This document shows, in pieces, positions 34,485 through 45,480 of a stretch of 64,000 nucleotides of DNA. The stretch's first letter is position 1; every line of letters begins with the position of its first letter. Position numbers and translations under genes: made by a program. Source of the DNA: Trachythela sp. YZ-2020. Its lineage: Eukaryota > Cnidaria > Anthozoa > Malacalcyonacea > Clavulariidae. Where the stretch lies: assembly GCA_016169945.1 (NCBI GenBank), contig JADLSH010000273.1, positions 1,159,001-1,223,000 of the forward strand, written 5' to 3'. Below the pieces are notes generated by a model that was not told the DNA's origin, ran no database searches, and saw only the letters and a program-made list of their open reading frames with translations.

Positions 34485-35575
34485 TAACACTTTAGAGAGG
34501 TGTCCATTGAGTAAGTACTTTTTTCTTAAACAAAATACATGATAATAATCAATGTGTTTGTATTAGAGAGGTGTCCATATTAGAGAAGTGTCAGTATTGG
34601 AGAGGTGACTGTATTAGAGAAGTGTCCGTATTAGAGAGGTGTCTGTAATAGAGAGGTTACTGTATTAGAAAAGTGTCCGTATTAGAGAGGTGTCTGTAAT
34701 AGAGAGGTGTCCATATTAGAGAGGTGTCCATAGTAGAGAGGTGTCAGTATTAGAGAGGTGACTGTATTAGAGAAGTGTCCGTATTAGAGAGGTGTCTGTA
34801 ATAGAGAGGTGTCCGTATTAGAGAGGTGTCCGTATTAGAGAGGTGTCCGTATTAGAGAGGTGACTGTATTAGAAAAGTGTCCGTATTAGAGAGGTGTCTG
34901 TAATAGAGAGGTGTCCGTGTTAGAGAAGCGTCCGTATTAGGAAGGTGCCCGTATTAGAGAGGTGTCCGTATTAGAGAGGTGTCCGTATTAGAGAGGTATC
35001 CGTATTAGAGAGGTGTCAGTATTAGAGAGGTGTCCGTATTAGAGAGGTGTCCGTATTAGAGAGGTTACTGTATTAGAAAAGTGTCCGTATTAGAGAGGTG
35101 TCTGTAATAGAGAGGTGTCCATATTAGAGAGGTGTCCATAGTAGAGAGGTGTCAGTATTAGAGAGGTGACTGTATTAGAGAAGTGTCCGTATTAGAGAGG
35201 TGTCTGTAATAGAGAGGTGTCCGTATTAGAGAGGTGTCCGTATTAGAGAGGTGTCCGTATTAGAGAGGTGACTGTATTAGAAAAGTGTCCGTATTAGAGA
35301 GGTGTCTGTAATAGAGAGGTGTCCGTGTTAGAGAAGCGTCCGTATTAGGAAGGTGCCCGTATTAGAGAGGTGTCTGCATTAGAGATATGTCCCTATTAGA
35401 GAGGTGTCTGTAATAGAGTGTACATATTAGAAAGATGTCCGTATTAGAGAGGTGTCCGTATTAGAGAGGTATCCGTATTAGAGAGGTATCCGTATTAGAG
35501 AGGTGTCCGTATTAGAGAGGTGTCAGTGTTAGAGAGGAGTCTGTATTAGAGAGCTGACTGTATTAGAGAAGTGTC
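34485..35575. repeat. 17-bp GTGTCCGTATTAGAGAG minisatellite with higher-order duplication
   Basis: Roughly 60 copies of GTGTCCGTATTAGAGAG and variants (GTGACTGTATTAGAGAA, GTGTCTGTAATAGAGAG). The series of variants beginning at GGTTACTGTATTAGAAAAG near 34,655 is repeated in the same order near 35,064, indicating a ~410-bp segmental duplication of the array. The last FAM228 exon reads into its right edge. Confidence 0.9.
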
Positions 35576-35854
35576 GCAGGTGAAAACAACCTCCTTGCCG
35601 AGGTAATTTACAAACCTGCTTTTTAGCCGTGGCGGGCTATCAATGTGATGTATTGGCATACGTAGCCATCTTCTACATGTCGTATTCTGTCTTCCAAGAG
35701 GAACTAACGGCTCAGGGGGCAGATGATAATTTTTAATATCTTTCGCTCTTGTCGTGTGTCCTGTCTGACATCTTATCATGTCTTGATCCTCCACAATCTT
35801 TATAAAATCTTGATGTAGTAATGGATCGTTTCTGTCAAGATTATCAATCTTAGC
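35546..35854 (-). CDS. FAM228B: FAM228 last exon, stop inside a minisatellite
   Basis: Begins AKIDNLDRNDPLLHQDF after acceptor ttgcag and carries QTGHTTRAKDIKNYH and RWLRMPIHHIDSP. The last ~9 codons (TSLIQSAL and stop) come from the complement of the adjacent GTGTCCGTATTAGAGAG array. An alternative is a donor near GGCAAGGAG^GTTGTT with a further exon that I cannot find. Confidence 0.7.
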   Translation of the reverse strand, partial: AKIDNLDRNDPLLHQDFIKIVEDQDMIRCQTGHTTRAKDIKNYHLPPEPLVPLGRQNTTCRRWLRMPIHHIDSPPRLKSRFVNYLGKEVVFTCDTSLIQSAL

Positions 35855-38800
35855 CTGCAAAGGAAAGGAATATTGAAATATTAAATACAGGCTATACATG
35901 ACGGTTTTGTAGAATTAAACTTTTTGAAGAACTTCAACGTTTGGAAAAAAGGTCCTCGAAATAAGGTTGAATTTCTTGTTATGTTTTTCAGGTAGCTTCA
36001 TCATAGAAACCTGAAAAATATGTGTTTGTATGTGATTTCTATATTTTGTTCCATCTGATTGGTTTATTCTTATCGTGTGAACGTTTTCCTATACACTGTA
36101 AAGGTACGTTGTCGGGCCGATTTCAGACGCACGTTGATGATATTTGAAAATACGTTGCAAACGTCATCTGACGACTTCATCAACCGAAAATATTCGTCAT
36201 TATCATCCAGCAAAACCTAAAATCGGCCCGACAAATCGTAGCGTGTAAACGCACCTTAAAGGTCTGGCACACGATCCGATTTGTGGGATACGATTCTCCT
36301 CTTGACGTACGTGATTTACTGGATTTGCTCACAAGAGTAAGGCCATTGGCTCATACCTGGCGAAAAGTATAGTTGTTGTTGTATTGTGTGAAATCGCATA
36401 CGTCAGGAGGAGAATCGGGATCCGACAAATCGAATCGTGTGAACAGACCATAAAAGTAGATGTTTTTTCCGCGACCCACGCACCAACTTCCAGACGAAGG
36501 GCCTTCGCTCGAAACGTCGAAGTTCTTGTCATATTTCTCGGGTAGTTTGATCCTAGAAACCGCCCGCAGATCCAACTAAGAGGATCTTTTTTCGTAAAAC
36601 GAATATAGGAGTGTACATAAAACACGTCAAAAACTGCTAAAGAAGCCTTGAACAAACTTCTTGTTCAACGGATAAAAAAGGAATAATTGATTACCTTTAA
36701 TGGACCTGGTCTGGTATTGTTTAGTTCTAGTGGATCATACTCTTCAGGGGAAAAGACATCAAGGAAAACCATACCCTAAAACATGTGAACCAAAACTGGA
36801 TAAAACCTTATTGGTACAAATATAATGATTGACTTTAGCGTATACTAAACTGATATACTAAGGGATTACAAGATCAAACTGCCTGCGAAACTGCCTAGTA
36901 AGAACTTTTCGAGCGATGAAAATCGGTTTACAAATAAATTCAAGAAGTTTCATTCTGTAATCCCTCATATCGTTTATCGCTATACCTACACTATATAGAA
37001 GCACGTATTAAAGATTTTACTAAACTGAACTAACGATATATATTTACGTGAAAATATTTCAAACGTGCGGTGCCAGTGTGGATAGAGTATAGCAAATACG
37101 GCGATTGACTGTTGTGTAAAACTACCTGAAAAATACAATGAGAACTTCGACGTTTCGAGCGAAGGCCCTTCGTCTGGAAGTTAGTACGACCTACTAACGT
37201 CCGGACGAAGGACCTTCGCTCGAAACGTCGAAGTTCTCATTGTATTTTTCAGGTAGTTTTACACAACAGTCAACCGCCGTATATATATTTATACTGAATG
37301 TCTCAAACTTTTCTTATGTCGGATAACTCTATCAGTTCTAAACTGTTCTTCATTGAGGTACAGTAAGGGTCCTCGGTTATTGGTGTGTGCAGTGTTACTA
37401 ATGAACGAAATGTAAAGTAAACTAATTATATTTATACTGGATACTCTATAGTGTATTAGTGCATGCAAAGTTTGTAAATAGTTAATTTAATGTTCTCCTA
37501 TGTTATATTTATCATTGTAAATTAGCTCTGAAAAGCCATTTTGTGGAGAGTTAATAAATGTTTCTATTCTATTCTATCAGTTTTAAACTGTTCTCTCTAG
37601 AGATCCCTCAGTCAAATGCAAAATCCGATTGAGAACAATAGAAAATGGGTGTGGTAGGTTTATAACACAGGAGGAAACCTAAACTAAACTGTCTATATCA
37701 ATTCTTACTGTACCTTTCGATTTCTATAGTCAATGTATCTGTCATAAAGCTGTCGTTTCCTTTTATCATATGACTTGAAGTTGCCGCTTTTCATTTCTGT
37801 TTTGATTTTTTCCTGTACACAATGATTAAATTGCTGAACACGATATAACAAATTCATTCATTCATTGTTTATTTTCTTCTATATCACATTCAATGATACT
37901 GTATACAACGTACATTTGTTATATCATACTAGATTACTACCGCTAATATATATTAAGGCCTGGTTCAAACGTCGCGCTACTGCCGTGCCGAACGCATTAC
38001 AAACAATAGATAATGAGGCATTTCAGCTGATTATGTATTGTTTTTAATGCGTTCGGCACATGAGAAGCGCGACGTTTGGAACAGGCCTAAGACACAATAA
38101 CACGGTTTACAGTTCAGATAGTTCGGTTTACAGTTCAGATACTGTTTAATACCTGCATGTATACAAAATCTAAACTCAATTGTTCGGTTTACAGTTCAGA
38201 TAGTGTTTAATACCTGCATGTACAGGGTGTCCCAAAAAATGTCCCCCTTTAGAAATCACGCTTGTGCGCGTTATTATACCTTTGGGAATTTAATTGAATT
38301 GTATATGAACGGCGAAAGTATTTACAACTTCCCTTCGTCCAAATAATTTAACGCGACGTATAAGTTGTTACGACAAATACTCGTTGCTCTGTAGTCAGTT
38401 GAACCATTCTCACTCGAACTGACGGTAAGACGAATTTGTAATTTGACATTTTTGTGTTGCTGTTCGTTTTATAGAAGCTATTTTAAATTCCCAGAGGTAT
38501 AACAACGCACGTTTAACAACAAAAGAGTGATTTCTATAGGGGGACTTTTTTGGGACACCCTGTATACAAAATCTAAAAGAGAGGGATTCTTATGTAATGT
38601 CAAGTTACGTTGAAGTTCTTGTTGAACTTTCAGGTAGTTTGATCTTCAAGACCTGCAGCTTATCAAGTCACAAAAACCCTGTAAACATCCGCCTAACGCA
38701 AGGCGAGATCTTACCTAATAAACCGGGCAAGCTTGTCTCTCATATGAACACACAATGATATTTCTATCAGTACCATTAATGATGACATGAGGCCCTAAAG

Positions 38801-41800
38801 CCTGGTTCACACGAGTGAGATAAGCATAAGCAGAAATACAAAAGAAAACTTTCCCTCTAGGGCTTAAAAAGACAAAGCAGGAAGAATTTTCTTTTGAAAT
38901 GTCTTTTGTTCCAGCTTAGCTTATGCTTAGAGGCTTGTGCTTATGCTTATGCCACAGTATAGAGACGACTAGTAGGGCCACTCGGCGATGCAACATGTAG
39001 CCGGCTTTTTATGCAAAAATATGCAGTTTACTGGCCAGGAAAGTTAGTCCAGCTTGCTTATTGGCCAGAAAAAGCAATTGACTGGCTGCCAATGCGTAAT
39101 GAGTGGCCACACAAAATTTCAAATGAGTGGCCCTACTGGTCGTCTCTAGCTATACTGTGACTCTACTGAAAAACACATTAGAGACCTTACGATGTAGGAC
39201 GGCAACGCGAACGACGACGGCCAAAAGAAACTGCTTCAAATAAATCAATTAAATAAAACTTGTCGTGTATTATCAATCGTATGAATTCACTTCAGTTTGT
39301 GGAAGTTGAGATAAGCGCTTTTTGGTTTAGAAGATTTCTACTTCAGTACTGAGCCAATTTGCTGAGTACCACTTCTCGCGTCTTGAAATGCAGACGTTGA
39401 ACACAAGACGTAAAAATCTGTAGTTTACCGTTGTAAACAGAGCGAGGATGACGTCTAAAACTCCATTTTAATTATTCATTTCTATTCTAAAATACTATAA
39501 ATTTCATTGTACTTATAGCCGTCGTCTTCACGTTGCCGTCTTGAAATCGTAAGGTCTCTACAGGGTGTCTCGGGTAAATTGGGCAACCACACAATGTGTG
39601 ATCAACATTAAATATACATGTATTACTATAAAATGATTTGTAAATGTAGTGGATCTACCTGAAGTGGAGTGTAAACTCTTTCCGACCATTTCTTAAACAA
39701 CTCTTCTCTTCTATTTTCATTTGCAACATCAACATATTCCAAGAACGCATCAACATCATGTACAAGACTTTCTTCATTGTCAAGAACTGTTCTATAAAGA
39801 TTACGTACTGATCTTGACTCGAGATTTGATCTTTCCTGGCAAAAAACACCAAGTGCATGTTTTAGAAATTATTAACAACTACTAAACTAAAACTCCAAAC
39901 AAACGTTTATACTGGATTTAAGCTATTTTGATACTTTTAAGCTATTTTGATACCAAGAGTTCGTCTGGTAGGGGCTTTAATTCCTAGTGGGCTAACTCTA
40001 AGAGGGTGGTGCGAACCCCAATGACTGGAATATGAGCCTTTTAACAGCCATGCCTAACATGGTATAAATCAGTGTTACTATAAAAGGAGACCTGTAAACA
40101 AAACTTCTAGACTGTCTTACTTAGAGGTCCAGCAAGGGCCTTCGCTAATTTTCTCCCTTATTGCTCCTGAGTGTTACTGCAGGAGGAAACCAGTAAACTA
40201 AACCAACATAATTTTCCATACTGGATAACTCTATCAGTTCTAAACTGTTCTACATAGGGGTTCAGTAATCTCTCTTACAATAGGAATTGAAAGTTTTCAA
40301 TTGGAATCTATTGAACTTTTGACAAAAAGATCATTCCAATTGGAAATTGGCCCAGAGCTACAACAGCAGAATATCTAAACTAAAATATTCAATTTATTTT
40401 TACTATATAGTTCTGGCAGCTCTACATTTGTTGACCTAAAGGTAGCCTACAGTAATGGTCCAGTCAATTCCTAGCTTTATTGGTCCAGTGTTACGGCAGT
40501 AGAAAATTGGATTACCGTATTTGCTTGTTTGAGCGCCACGTTGCTCTTTAAATATTTAGTGTTTTTCAAGCGGTTCTTATTTGAGCGTGGCGCTTATTCG
40601 AGGGCGGTGCTCTTTAGAAATTGTTCTATTTGTATCTGCGTTCACAGATCACCAAAGTTCTGAAGAGAAAGTCTAACGAACAGAAAATACTCACTTTGAA
40701 CTTAAAAACAGGATAATAAAAATATGAGGCTGATTAAAGATTGAGATATACTGTAGTTGTTTTCAACTCAAACAATTCTTCCTAACAGTGCTTTGATTAA
40801 ACGCTGCGTTATTGTGAAAAAGCGCAGAGCTTATTTGAGGTTGGCGTTTAATTGGGGGTGGTGCTTAAACGAGTAAATACGGTACTCAGAGAGTCTGTGA
40901 TTGACAAGTATAGAGTGGTAGAGTCACACTGGAAGCATGTACATCTCAAAATGATTGATATGTGACTGAGGTGAAATCAATAACAGACAAATTAACATAC
41001 ACACAAACAAACTCAGATGAAAACATAATCTCCTGGCAGAGGTATAATTCTTCAAGCAGTTAGGACACTAGCTAACTTATATTTATTTACCTGTATATCT
41101 TTGATGGAGTCTTCATTTAACCAGGTCTGTATGCGGCAACCATGCAAGGGCGTGGCTGACCCTGCACCAGACCTCACAGGGGTGCGACTGAAAGGTGACG
41201 TACGATTGCGAGATTTTGGGATTGGTGCACTTGCTGATCTTGGATATCGCTGACTTAACTCATCCTTAAATATTTGGAGAAAATTGAGCACAATTAAGTT
41301 TGTAGAGGCCTGAATATACCATGAATTATTTAGCTATTAAACCACTCCCCTTTCAAAGGCCTGTCCCTTTTAGAGAACGTTAGAAATGTATTGAGCCCCC
41401 TCTCCATTAAGGCCCACCTCAGTGATTCACAACTAAGAAATTCATGTGTACTGGCTAGAACTGAACCCAGTGGAAGACACTAGGGGATGCGAATGGGGAC
41501 AACACCCCCCCAACAATTTCTCATTGAAAGCCTTTGAATAATAGCTGCTGTGTAAGTCAAAGCTGTATCAATGATTTTACAACCATGTGCACAAGAGAAT
41601 GATAGGCTATAATCAGCAACAAAAGGGTGGTTATATGTTCGCAACCTAAGTTTGCACCTCCAATAATTTGCAAACTGTCTGACACTGACTGAACTGGGCT
41701 GATCAGTACTTGGCTAAATTTCCCAAACTATATACAGTATGACCATGTGTAGAGTGTTCTGTAACCTTAATCATCTAAATCATTGATCTGGCATATAAGT

Positions 41801-43378
41801 GACAGGGTGATGTTACAAGTTTGGCAGTTATTCATTAGCTACCAAAATGTGCCCTACTTTTTTTAATCTGAATAATGCCAGATGATTTTATGCCCCATTA
41901 AGCCTCAATGTGCCCTAATGCACCCTATTTCTTATTTTACTCTGTCTAATAAATGCCAAACAATTTAAGTTGTCAAGGGAAAGTATTAGACATTATAATG
42001 GATTAAATGTCACACAGGGCAATCCTTGCTGCAACTTGTAACACAATTTCTGCACTGAGTTGAGAGTATGCACAGAAAAACAGTGAATATGGTCCGTGTT
42101 TCACTCCACCGATATTATCATTCTCATTCATTTCTTTGTTGCTTGCTGGGCATGTTTAACAAGACAACTATCGGCAAAGTAAAACGAGATTCATGATCAC
42201 AATTTCTCTTCAAATATATTTTTACCTAACTTCGCTCTGTGTCAGAAATTGCATTGCAAGTCGAAACAAAACTTGCCTTAATTGTGTATTATGTATGAGT
42301 CAATTCCAACTACGATCATTCCCCCTGGAAAACCCCCGGGATTTGACCAGAGTTTAATTCTGCACAGGGAGAATTTGATGCAAAACCGTTGTGCGAAATT
42401 GGTCAGTGGTCGCGCTTAGAAATTCATAATGGACTAATTTTATTGGCTCGAGAAGTTTTCACGTGGAAGTATATTGTTTAAAGTCCTGCCTTAAAAATGC
42501 CTTTGTATAAAGTTTCGAACTGCACCAGGGATGTTTATAGAACATGCAGCTATACATGTAACATGCACATGCATAACTTAGCCATTAATTATGGTATCAG
42601 CAGTTGTTGCTTGAAATCAAGAATGGTAGTCAATCTAATTTCACGTCTGTGATGTCAAACAAGAACAGCTGTGCACGAGTTGCAGCTTGAAAAGTGTGAA
42701 CAGCATGCAAGTATACATGCATGTATATGAACAAAATGTTTGTTTTGTTTTTTTGGAGAACTTTATGTTCTAGTTGTTAAAAATGGTAAAAGTAATACAC
42801 TATTTCATTCAAACAAAATACATTTAAAGTCCTGCTCCTCTTCACATACACATTATAGAATTTATATATGGGTATCTTACGAGGCAGATGAGTATTTGAC
42901 TATGTTTTTTTACCAGCACCATGGGGAATTTGATGATGGTTTTCACCCACACGGTGGGGAATTTGACCAATTTTTTCCCGAAAAGTCAAATCCTGGGGGT
43001 TCGTCCGGGGGGGATGATTGCAGTTGGAAACTTGGAATTGACTCCTACATTACTGTACAACATGGCCTCAGATCACTGCAGGGCAATTTTTTGATAAATC
43101 GCATATATCGAGATCAATCCAAGAACTATTCAAGGCCAAAAAACTTCAATGTCAAAAACCTATGTCAGAAAATAATAAATCTCTAAAACACTTTATTAAA
43201 GGCTAAATTAAATTATTCACAATTAAGTGTATTAAAAATTTAGAATTTGAGAACTTACCCTGCTTGGCCTGCCATAAATTGTGTTGTGGATTGCATTGTC
43301 TGCGACGATTTCTTCTAAAATTTCAGGTGTATGAATTGCGATTCTATCAGATCTCTCTTTATATTCACTTTCTATCAT
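35546..43378 (-). CDS. FAM228B: FAM228 family protein (about 319 aa)
   Basis: Six exons, every junction phase 0: 43,259-43,378, 41,091-41,264, 39,659-39,835, 37,714-37,812, 36,695-36,775 and 35,546-35,854. Start is ATG at 43,376-43,378. Family marks in order: FLEYVDVANENRREELFKKW, VYTPLQEK, a lysine/arginine-rich linker ending NRKGMVFLDVF, EEYDPLELNN, NDPLLHQDF, IRCQTGH and RWLRMPIHHIDSP. These correspond in order to the vertebrate FAM228A/B landmarks KKW, PLQ, EYDP, DPL, QCETG and EWLKLP. Human FAM228B is about 324 aa, so this is near full length. The family has no established biochemical role. The A/B split is vertebrate, so the symbol is at family level. Confidence 0.8.
36100..36257. mobile_element. 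Short MITE, family 'GGGCCGATTTCAGA' copy 1
   Basis: Ends AAGGTACGTTGTCGGGCCGA and TCGGCCCGACAAATCG...CACCTT are inverted. A fuller copy is at 59,042-59,215. Confidence 0.7.
36258..36452. mobile_element. Short MITE, family 'CACACGATCCGATTTGT' copy 1
   Basis: Ends GGTCTGGCACACGATCCGA and TCGAATCGTGTGAACAGACC are inverted, with inner inverted TTCTCCTCTTGACGTACGTG / CGCATACGTCAGGAGGAGAA. The second copy is at 58,825-59,013. Confidence 0.7.
36695..36775 (-). CDS. FAM228B: FAM228 exon 5 (EYDP motif)
   Basis: 27 codons, GMVFLDVFSPEEYDPLELN to GPLK. Acceptor ttttag, donor GTAATC. Confidence 0.8.
37105..37285. mobile_element. Foldback element, GACGTTTCGAGCGAAGG family, copy 2
   Basis: Arms of about 85 bp beginning GATTGACTGTTGTGTAAAAC and mirrored exactly to CAGTCAACCGCC around a short centre near 37,195. 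It lies in the FAM228 intron 4. Confidence 0.8.
37714..37812 (-). CDS. FAM228B: FAM228 exon 4
   Basis: 33 codons, EKIKTEMKSGNFKS through DRYIDYRNRK, strongly basic and probably helical. Acceptor tgtacag, donor GTACAG. Too short to stand out as an ORF. Confidence 0.8.
37954..38090. mobile_element. ~135-bp MITE GTCGCGCTACTGCCGTGCCG, copy 1
   Basis: Ends AAGGCCTGGTTCAAACGTCG and CGACGTTTGGAACAGGCCTAA are inverted. Nearly identical to 57,848-57,982. Confidence 0.75.
38223..38562. mobile_element. Tc1/mariner MITE with TA duplication and local empty site
   Basis: Ends CAGGGTGTCCCAAAAAA and TTTTTTGGGACACCCTG, flanked by TA (38,221-38,222 and 38,563-38,564). The flanking sequence GTTTAATACCTGCATGTA occurs as a tandem duplicate just upstream (38,144-38,176) without the insertion, continuing TACAAAATCTAAA exactly as on the right side of the element. 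Confidence 0.9.
39659..39835 (-). CDS. FAM228B: FAM228 exon 3 (KKW motif)
   Basis: Encodes ERSNLESRSVRNLYR, DVDAFLEYVD and LFKKWSERVYTPLQ, the most conserved N-terminal block. Acceptor gccag, donor GTAGAT. An open frame in another phase over the same bases is a shadow. Confidence 0.8.
40512..40886. mobile_element. Inverted-repeat element TACCGTATTTGC
   Basis: Left TACCGTATTTGCTTGTTTGA and right TAAACGAGTAAATACGGTA are inverted, with GAGCGCCACG / GGTGCTTAAACG words inside. No ORF was found. Confidence 0.6.
41091..41264 (-). CDS. FAM228B: FAM228 exon 2
   Basis: Encodes a Ser/Arg/Pro-rich low-complexity region (SASAPIPKSRNRTSP) and then WLNEDSIKDIQ. Acceptor tttaag, donor GTAAAT. Confidence 0.7.
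41285..42296. other. FAM228 intron 1, dispersed repeats
   Basis: Includes copies of the GCCCTACTTTAGTATTTTAC repeat (41,850-41,960, diverged) and of the TTCATTTCTTTGTTGC repeat (42,090-42,275). No coding signal. Confidence 0.4.
42297..43046. mobile_element. Foldback element GAGTCAATTCCAA
   Basis: The left end GAGTCAATTCCAACT, then CCCGGGATTTGACC, is mirrored by GGTCAAATCCTGGG and TTGGAATTGACTC on the right. The 148-codon open frame inside has no recognisable domain and I do not call it. Confidence 0.65.
43259..43378 (-). CDS. FAM228B: FAM228 exon 1
   Basis: Starts MIESEYKERSDRIAIH and ends YGRPSR with donor GTAAGT. In-frame and preceded by a purine-rich AAAAGAGACCAAG context. Confidence 0.7.
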
Positions 43379-43721
43379 TCTTGGTCTCTTTTAAATAAAA
43401 TTTTACAACCAAATAATCTTTAATGTTTTTATAAATCTCGCTTGTAAACATTCCTTTCGAGCGTTTGACGTGTGGTTGCCATGGAAATAGGTATATTGGT
43501 GCCAGTCCTTGGAACTCACGGCCAAGCGTCAAGCGCGGGAAATTATTTGAAATTTTTGGATCAAATATTTACATTTTACTGTAAAATGTAAATATACTAG
43601 AATGCGCTAGAATGAAGGTACAAACGGAACTCTTGGAAAAGGACCCATGCAAGGCAACTGGCTTGAAGGTACAAATTTAATATAAAAAGTTTAATACATG
43701 GAAAGTCACCCGAAACATCAG

Positions 43722-43964
43722 GGGCCGGTTGTTCAAAAGCCGGTTAACTTAACCCTGGGTTAGTGGTAACTTTCATACAAGTTTCCAGATATCGGTTATA
43801 TTAATATGAATATACCTTTGTCTATCAACCTTGTACTGGGCGATAGAAGTTTTTGTTTATAAAGTTTTGAAATAAACAAACGTGTAGAAGTACACAAACC
43901 ATAACAGTAGATTAAAATTTAACCCGGGGTTAGCGTTAACCGGCTTTTGAACAACTGGCCCCAG
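43722..43964. mobile_element. Inverted-repeat MITE GGGGCCGGTTGTTCAAAAG
   Basis: GGGGCCGGTTGTTCAAAAGC at the left and CTTTTGAACAACTGGCCCC at the right are inverted, with GGTTAACTTAACC / GTTAACCGG inside. A related element is at 56,096-56,337. Confidence 0.75.
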
Positions 43965-44016
43965 GAGGGGCAAATGGGGGGTTTTCACTTGTTTCCATCT
44001 ATCAAACTGACGTTCG

Positions 44017-44320
44017 GGGCTTCGGTGGCGAAGTGGGGCTTCGGTGGCGAAGTGGTTAGCGCACTTGCCTTTCACCTCTAAGGCCGCGGGTTCAAGTCTC
44101 AGTGAGGACTTTCTCAATGCGACTCGAACCCAGTCCTCAAGTGAAAAGAGTAAAGTCAACGCTCTGCCGAAAGTCGTGGGTTTTCACCGGGTACTCCGGT
44201 TTCCTCCCACAGGGAAAGTTGACAGGGTGGGTTAGGTAATCATAATGTAAATAGTGTCCCCAATTAGCTGTTAAAGCTAAACACATTGACACTTAAAATA
44301 AAGTCATTCATTCATTCACG
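44017..44320 (+). repeat. tRNA-derived SINE, plus copy
   Basis: Head has A-box-like TGGCGAAGTGG, then B-box-like GGGTTCAAGTCTC, followed by a conserved body (GTCGTGGGTTTTCACCGG, CTCCGGTTTCCTCCCAC) and a TTCATTCATTCA tail. The first ~19 bp (GGGGCTTCGGTGGCGAAGT) are tandemly duplicated. A minus-strand copy lies at 55,480-55,690. Confidence 0.75.
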
Positions 44321-44384
44321 CAATTTTCCCGATTTTCATATTCGTTTTTCTTGATTTTTCTTCATCAATTTGGCTAGGGTTAGG

Positions 44385-44430
44385 TTTTGGGTTAGTGGTT
44401 AGGGTAGGTTTTAGGGTTAGGGTCAGTTAC
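44385..44430 (+). repeat. Degenerate TTAGGG-like stretch
   Basis: GGGTTAGGTTTTGGGTTAG and TTTTAGGGTTAGGG: short, irregular and internal. Confidence 0.4.
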
Positions 44431-44558
44431 AAAGTTTTTAACTTTACTTCAAAGTTGAAAAAATGAAGTACGTCAATTTGGTAGATGGAAACAAGTGGCA
44501 ACCCAACTGGGGTGACTTTCCATATTTATACTATTCTGAAATTACGTCACAAGGATTA

Positions 44559-44976
44559 TACCCTGGTTCCAGAGGCTCTTAATAACGGTGAGGCGAAATA
44601 AATATACGAGGCGAAAGAGCCTCTGGTCAAATCGATTGCGAATCTCACTTCCATACTTAATTAGGTTCAGAATCTGAACCTCGTATGTGATTGGCTGTTT
44701 GTAAAAACATGTCAAACCGGTTTGGAAAATAAACAAACATTGGACTAATTATAGCCTTTGTGTGTTTAAAATTAGTTCAATGTTTGTTTATTTTCCAAAC
44801 CGGTTTGACATGTTTTTACAAACAGGCAATCACATACGAGGTTCAGATTCTGAACCTAATTAAGTATGGAAGTGAGATTCACAATCTATTTGACCAGAGG
44901 CTCTTTCCCCTCGTACTTATTTCGCCTCGCCGTTATTTTGCCTCGCCATTCTTTAAGAGCCTCTGGAACCAGGGTA
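44559..44976. mobile_element. Foldback element TACCCTGGTTCCAGAGGCTC with 9-bp duplication
   Basis: Two ~190-bp arms are near-perfect inverses around a ~35-bp centre at 44,745-44,780. The 9-bp duplication CAAGGATTA is perfect at 44,550-44,558 and 44,977-44,985. Mutator-like by duplication length and long TIRs. Confidence 0.85.
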
Positions 44977-45004
44977 CAAGGATTAGAGTTAGGATTAAGT
45001 CTGT

Positions 45005-45480
45005 ATTAACCCATTAGCTTGCAATGCACCCTACTTTAGTATTTTACTCTGTCAATAAATGCCAGATTATTTTATTCTGTCTAACACCAGACAATTTTTA
45101 CTCATCAGTGGTAGGGTACTGCCAGTTAATGGGTTAACAAAACTATCTGCCAGTGTCTCTTGTTAACCCACTACCTTGCAATGCAGCCTACTTTAGTATT
45201 TTACTCTCAAGGGCCCTTTTAGGCAGCTCATGCATGTCATCAAAATTAGTGATGTGATACGTCACAAAGGTTGCCATATGTCGCTTTTGCAATTTCACTA
45301 CTGTTTTCCACCTTCTTGATGTCGTTGTCACAGTTTGGACAACATTTGTGTCATATGTCTCTATTTTGCTGTTTCAACGCGATGTCGTTTGTTGGAATTT
45401 ACCCTAACAGGGCCCTTTAATACTCTGTCTAAAGACTAAAGCGAGACGATTTTACTCCTCCGTGGTAGGGTACTACCATG
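45005..45480. repeat. Dispersed GCAATGCACCCTACTTTAG repeat, clustered copies
   Basis: Copies of TTAGCTTGCAATGC, CCCTACTTTAGTATTTTACT, and AGGGTACTGCCAGTTAATGG at 45,005-45,135 and 45,165-45,480. Others at 22,300-22,390, 50,290-50,405, 50,430-50,545, 52,250-52,355 and 52,905-53,025. Confidence 0.7.

Noticed and set aside
34485..35575. CRISPR-like array (regular short repeats)
   Set aside because: There are no unique spacers, the units are contiguous 17-mers, and the DNA is animal nuclear. It is a minisatellite.
42740..43186. 148-codon plus-strand open frame
   Set aside because: It lies inside a foldback element in FAM228 intron 1, and its amino acid sequence follows the repeat words (EFDDGF, GGEFDQF).
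44385..44430. Telomeric repeat
   Set aside because: Short, irregular and far from any array; probably chance or a decayed internal trace.
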